In this document: piece by piece, positions 15,700-18,677 of the stretch
Layout: every line of letters begins with the position of its first letter
How positions within the stretch are numbered: position 1 is the first letter of the stretch
Position numbers and translations under genes: made by a program
The notes under the pieces: model-generated
The model's input: only the letters and a program-made list of their open reading frames with translations
Told to the model about the DNA's origin: nothing
The model's database searches: none
From: Rickettsiales bacterium
GTDB lineage: Bacteria > Pseudomonadota > Alphaproteobacteria > TMED109
Direction: 5' to 3'
Length of the DNA: 18,677 bases
Assembly (NCBI GenBank): GCA_002720125.1
Contig: PBGQ01000015.1
Span: 5,159 to 23,835 of the forward strand

Positions 15700-16476
15700 A
15701 TGTTAGAAAAAAAAATTTCCAAATCTACTTTCATAAAAGTAAAAAATATAAAAATTCACTATATATTAAAAAAGAAAAAAAGAAACGGTACAAATTTTTC
15801 TATAGTTTTTCTTTGCGGATATAAGTCTGACGTTAATGGAACGAAAGCTCTATTTATCGATGATCTACAAAAGAAATATGGATTTGAATTTCTAAGATTT
15901 GACTATTCGGGTCATGGAGATTCGGGAGGTAGAATAGAAAATAGGAAACTGAGCGAATGGATATACGAAAGTGTTACATTAATAAAAAAAAAAACATCTT
16001 ACCCTACAATACTTATTGGTTCATCAATGGGAGGATGGATATCATTAGTTATAGCTAAGATTCTAAAAAAAAGAATAGTTGGTGTCATTGGAATTGCTGC
16101 GGCGCCTGATTTTACCTCTAAAATTTTAAAAGCGCTTAATGAAAAACAAAAAAAGTTATATGAAAAAAACAATCATATTAAAATTAAAAGTGATTACGAT
16201 GATAAGGGTTATATTTTTAGTAGGAATTTTATTGAAGACTCAAAAAAATATTTTTTGCTTGGAGAAAAGACAAAGTTAGATTGTAACGTCATACTCTTAT
16301 ACGGTAAAAACGATAAAAGTGTAGAATATGTCTCTCAACTTCAGCTTTTATGCAATCTGGACTGCGAGAAAATTTCTTTAATTGTTAGTCGATCAAGCAA
16401 TCACCGAATGTCTTCTAAATCTGATTTACGTATTTTGGAAGATAGCATTGCAAAATTTTTACAACTCACGTATTAG
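15700..16476 (+). CDS. Alpha/beta hydrolase (serine esterase/thioesterase type)
   Basis: The 258-residue protein has a complete apparent triad: nucleophile Ser109 in GSSMGG (107-112), acid Asp205 in YGKNDKSV, and His235 in SSNHRMS. The early FLCGYKSDVNGTKA and LRFDYSGHGDSGG segments match the oxyanion-hole and 'DxxGxGxS' loops of proteobacterial hydrolases similar to ABHD10-type (thio)esterases. No signal peptide is present, so it acts in the cytoplasm; the N-terminus is lysine-rich. The ATG at 15700 has no clear Shine-Dalgarno. It is convergent with the SDR gene and overlaps it by 18 bp. Its coding sequence includes an eleven-A run (15984-15994). Substrate unknown. Confidence 0.85.
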   Translation: MLEKKISKSTFIKVKNIKIHYILKKKKRNGTNFSIVFLCGYKSDVNGTKALFIDDLQKKYGFEFLRFDYSGHGDSGGRIENRKLSEWIYESVTLIKKKTSYPTILIGSSMGGWISLVIAKILKKRIVGVIGIAAAPDFTSKILKALNEKQKKLYEKNNHIKIKSDYDDKGYIFSRNFIEDSKKYFLLGEKTKLDCNVILLYGKNDKSVEYVSQLQLLCNLDCEKISLIVSRSSNHRMSSKSDLRILEDSIAKFLQLTY

Positions 16477-17301
16477 ATTTTTAAGACCTTCTCTATATGA
16501 AGGAAATAAAAAAGTAAAACTAAGCTTGTATCTAATTTTTGAATTATCTACTCTTTTATTATTAGTCCAGTATTTTTTTGTATTTTTTTTCATACTTTTT
16601 TGAACATCTAAAAAATCAACAGTCTTAAAATTTTTTATTTTCTTTAGTTTAATAATTTCCCTTAAATAATCTTCTCTGGAACTAGGTTCATTGTCTACCA
16701 CATTCCATATTTCGTTTGAATATCCTTCTAGCAATATCTTGGTAATTATCCTGCTAATGTCATAGATGTGAATTCTTGAAAAGAAGTGGTTTTTTTTTAT
16801 TATTACTTCTCTGTGTTTGCCTTTAAAAGAATTACATCTTGAAGGACCATATATTGAACCTAATCTAATGATATTTAATTTAATTTGATTATTTTTACAG
16901 AATTTGTTCCACTGCATTTCAGAATATATTCTATTTTTATCTAATATGTTTTTACCTTTTATGGTTGATGTCTCATCAACAAGATTTCCGTTATGATTAC
17001 CATAAACACCTGTAGTAGATATATAAACAACTGAATTTATATTTGACTTGGCAATAAATTTAAAATATTGGAGTAATATAGGACAACCTATTTTAGATGG
17101 TGGAGCAGTAATAATTAGGTGTGTTGCCTTACTAATGGCAAATTCTGTTTTTTCTCTAGGATATAATTTTAGATTATCTATAGAATTAGATTTAATTTTT
17201 TTTTTATTAGACGTTATACCTATAGATCGAACACCATGGGCACAGAGTTCTTTTAACAGAAACATTGCTGTGTAACCATATCCTAAAGAGCAAACTATCA
17301 T
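16459..17301 (-). CDS. Atypical NAD(P)-dependent SDR, YeeZ-like epimerase/dehydratase
   Basis: The 280-residue protein opens with MIVCSLGYGYTAMFLLKEL, the nucleotide-binding glycine loop of atypical SDRs (usually CFGLGYSA), and continues with LIITAPPS, VYISTTGVYG (core strand with Ser/Thr), RLGSIYGPSR and IHIYDISRII. These follow the YeeZ-type epimerase/dehydratase family, whose reaction is unknown to me. It starts 3 nt after the queG stop, in the order GST-queG-SDR seen in other alphaproteobacteria, so a shared transcript is very likely. The 3' end overlaps the convergent hydrolase gene by 18 bp. Confidence 0.82.
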   Translation of the reverse strand: MIVCSLGYGYTAMFLLKELCAHGVRSIGITSNKKKIKSNSIDNLKLYPREKTEFAISKATHLIITAPPSKIGCPILLQYFKFIAKSNINSVVYISTTGVYGNHNGNLVDETSTIKGKNILDKNRIYSEMQWNKFCKNNQIKLNIIRLGSIYGPSRCNSFKGKHREVIIKKNHFFSRIHIYDISRIITKILLEGYSNEIWNVVDNEPSSREDYLREIIKLKKIKNFKTVDFLDVQKSMKKNTKKYWTNNKRVDNSKIRYKLSFTFLFPSYREGLKNLIREL

Positions 17302-17304
17302 AGA

Positions 17305-18420
17305 TCAAAATCTATCCCATTCTTTTTTTACAAGACTAGATTTTTCTTTAAAATATCTTTTTTGTTTTTCTATCCTATATGCTTTTTTATTAATATTGTA
17401 GAGTGACCATACTGCAATAGATTTTACTATCTCATCCTCAAAATCAAGTTTCTTTATAACATGACATGAAAAACATTGTTTTTTTGTATTTCCAATCGCA
17501 ATAAGTACATTTCTTAAAAAACGTATATATCCTAGTCTTCTTAATGGAGTTCCTGAAAAATAAGTTCTATAAGCATATTCATCAAAACATATTAATTTTT
17601 TTAATGATGGTAATTCTAGCTTTTTTATTATATCAAATTTCATTTCATTGTATTTTTTTGCAAACTTATTCCAAGGACATATTGATAAACAATCATCGCA
17701 TCCAAAGATCCTGTTACCAATTGCTTTTCTATATTTATAATCAATTTGTGTTTTGTGTTCTATTGTTAAATAAGAAATACATTTGGTGGCGTCTAATTTA
17801 TATGGAGAATCAAATGCTTTAGTTGGACATACTTCAATGCAGGATTTACACTTGCCACAATTTCTTTTTATTTCTGTAGTATTAAGGAATTTTTGATTTG
17901 TTAATATAATACCTAAGAACAACCACGATCCAAACTTTTTGGATACTATATTTGTATTTTTTCCAAACCATCCTGTACCTGATAATTCTGCTAAAGGTTT
18001 TTCCATTAATGGTGCTGTATCAACAAACACCTTAACCTTCATACCCTGCGTGCTTGAAATATCTCTAGCTAAAGATTTAAGTTTTGATTTTATAACTTTA
18101 TGATAATCTTTTCTTCTAGCATATATTGAGATATAAGCCTTATCCGATTTCTTTAATCCTTGCATAGGATTTATATCAGGCGCATAATTTAATCCTAAAA
18201 CAATAGCACTTTTTGCCTCAGCCCAAATATTTTTTGGATTGCTTCTAATTTTTGCTTTATCTTCTAACCATAACATTTCACCGTATTTTTTATTTTTAAT
18301 AAATTCTTTAAGATTCTGGCTGTAGAAATCAAATTTTTCAAAATTAGTAAATTGAACTTCTTCAAAACCTACTCCCTTAGCTTTAGAAGTAATTTCCCTA
18401 ATTGTACTTTCTTTTATCAT
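17305..18420 (-). CDS. queG: Epoxyqueuosine reductase QueG
   Basis: QueG carries out the last step of queuosine synthesis, reducing epoxyqueuosine in tRNA with a cobalamin cofactor and two [4Fe-4S] clusters. The 371-residue protein has Asp134 in VDTAPLMEK (the catalytic acid region), GTGWFGKNTNIV, a ferredoxin-type cluster with Cys188, Cys191, Cys194 and Cys198, then CISYLTIEH, and GCDDCLSICPWN with Cys241, Cys244 and Cys248. The C-terminal part (about 290-371) matches the HEAT-like tRNA-binding region. Its ATG overlaps the stop of the GST gene by one base (TAATG). Because QueG needs cobalamin, it links this end of the window to the B12 uptake cassette at the other end. Confidence 0.96.
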   Translation of the reverse strand: MIKESTIREITSKAKGVGFEEVQFTNFEKFDFYSQNLKEFIKNKKYGEMLWLEDKAKIRSNPKNIWAEAKSAIVLGLNYAPDINPMQGLKKSDKAYISIYARRKDYHKVIKSKLKSLARDISSTQGMKVKVFVDTAPLMEKPLAELSGTGWFGKNTNIVSKKFGSWLFLGIILTNQKFLNTTEIKRNCGKCKSCIEVCPTKAFDSPYKLDATKCISYLTIEHKTQIDYKYRKAIGNRIFGCDDCLSICPWNKFAKKYNEMKFDIIKKLELPSLKKLICFDEYAYRTYFSGTPLRRLGYIRFLRNVLIAIGNTKKQCFSCHVIKKLDFEDEIVKSIAVWSLYNINKKAYRIEKQKRYFKEKSSLVKKEWDRF

Positions 18421-18677
18421 TAAAAATCTAAATTATTATAGTGTTTTGAAGGAGCTATATCATAAATCTTTTCATCTAGTATATCTCTAAAAGAAGGTCT
18501 GCTTTTCATAAGTGCATACCATTTCTTTGAAAAAATAAATTTGTTCCAACTAATCTCATCTAAGTAATCTAAAGAAGATAGAGTTGCAGCATACAAAATA
18601 TCTGCTGCTGATAATGTTTCACCTGCTAGGTAAGTTCTTTTTTTTAGTATCCATTCAAAGTATTTAAGATGATTATC
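18420..18677 (-). CDS. Glutathione S-transferase family protein, C-terminal part
   Basis: The frame runs off the right edge and encodes 85 residues up to a TAA at 18420-18422. It contains YLAGETLSAADILYAATLSS, the N-capping box and helix of the GST C-terminal domain, followed by WYALMKSRPSFRDIL, a usual GST ending. The stop overlaps the queG start (TAATG). GST genes next to queG are common in alphaproteobacteria. The glutathione-binding N-terminal domain lies outside the window, so activity cannot be judged. Confidence 0.88.
   Translation of the reverse strand, partial: DNHLKYFEWILKKRTYLAGETLSAADILYAATLSSLDYLDEISWNKFIFSKKWYALMKSRPSFRDILDEKIYDIAPSKHYNNLDF

Noticed and set aside
17544..17822. 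Plus-strand hydrophobic frame opposite queG
   Set aside because: Lies over the QueG cluster-binding cysteines; hydrophobicity is a by-product of the reverse complement of Lys/Asn-rich codons.
1..18677. CRISPR arrays, insertion sequences, att sites or tandem repeats
   Set aside because: None seen: no regularly spaced repeats, no transposase or integrase motif, and gene composition is uniform across the window.

Overview
The window is very AT-rich (roughly 30% G+C by eye, not counted) and tightly packed. It carries a proteobacterial gene set: TonB-dependent receptors, a TonB protein, a SufE protein, a cobalamin riboswitch, infC-rpmI-rplT-pheS-pheT, LPS-type glycosyltransferases, and a GST / queG / YeeZ-like SDR cluster. 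The cyclase of the '[11 protein letters not shown]' type and the GST-queG-SDR order suggest an alphaproteobacterium. High AT content, near-zero intergenic distances and marine-type transport genes suggest a streamlined planktonic lineage (HIMB59/AEGEAN-169-like would fit). That placement is inference from gene content only.

Layout. 1-4206 (+): the last residues of a TonB-dependent receptor, a TonB-like energy transducer with a lysine-rich spacer, sufE, a DUF6787-like membrane protein, then a cobalamin riboswitch leading a BtuB-type receptor and a five- to six-helix DUF6580-like membrane protein. 4208-7264 (-): trmL, a TakP-type TRAP substrate-binding lipoprotein, and a DASS/SLC13 symporter directly behind it. 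7310-8467 (+): a class III nucleotide cyclase with a TM segment and a cut-down TolB-like domain. 8475-8564 (-): tRNA-Ser(GGA). 8607-8879 (+): a small unknown membrane protein. 8876-15685 (-): a GT4 and a GT9 glycosyltransferase, then infC-rpmI-rplT-pheS-pheT. 15700-16476 (+): an alpha/beta hydrolase. 16459-18677 (-): GST (partial), queG and a YeeZ-like SDR.

Best leads. (1) The riboswitch, BtuB-like receptor and DUF6580-like protein form a compact cobalamin cassette with no BtuCDF in view, so the membrane protein is a candidate inner-membrane corrinoid permease. (2) A TRAP-type binding lipoprotein is followed 17 bp later by a DASS symporter instead of DctQ/DctM, suggesting a possible binding-protein-fed DASS transporter. 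(3) In the translation operon, both infC and pheS appear to start at non-canonical AUN codons (ATA and ATC), each at good distance from a Shine-Dalgarno. This implies that IF3 start-codon discrimination could control pheS as well as infC. Two mis-placed starts (GTG 13486, ATG 12201) would truncate conserved protein sequence.

No transposase, integrase, CRISPR array, rRNA or prophage gene was seen.
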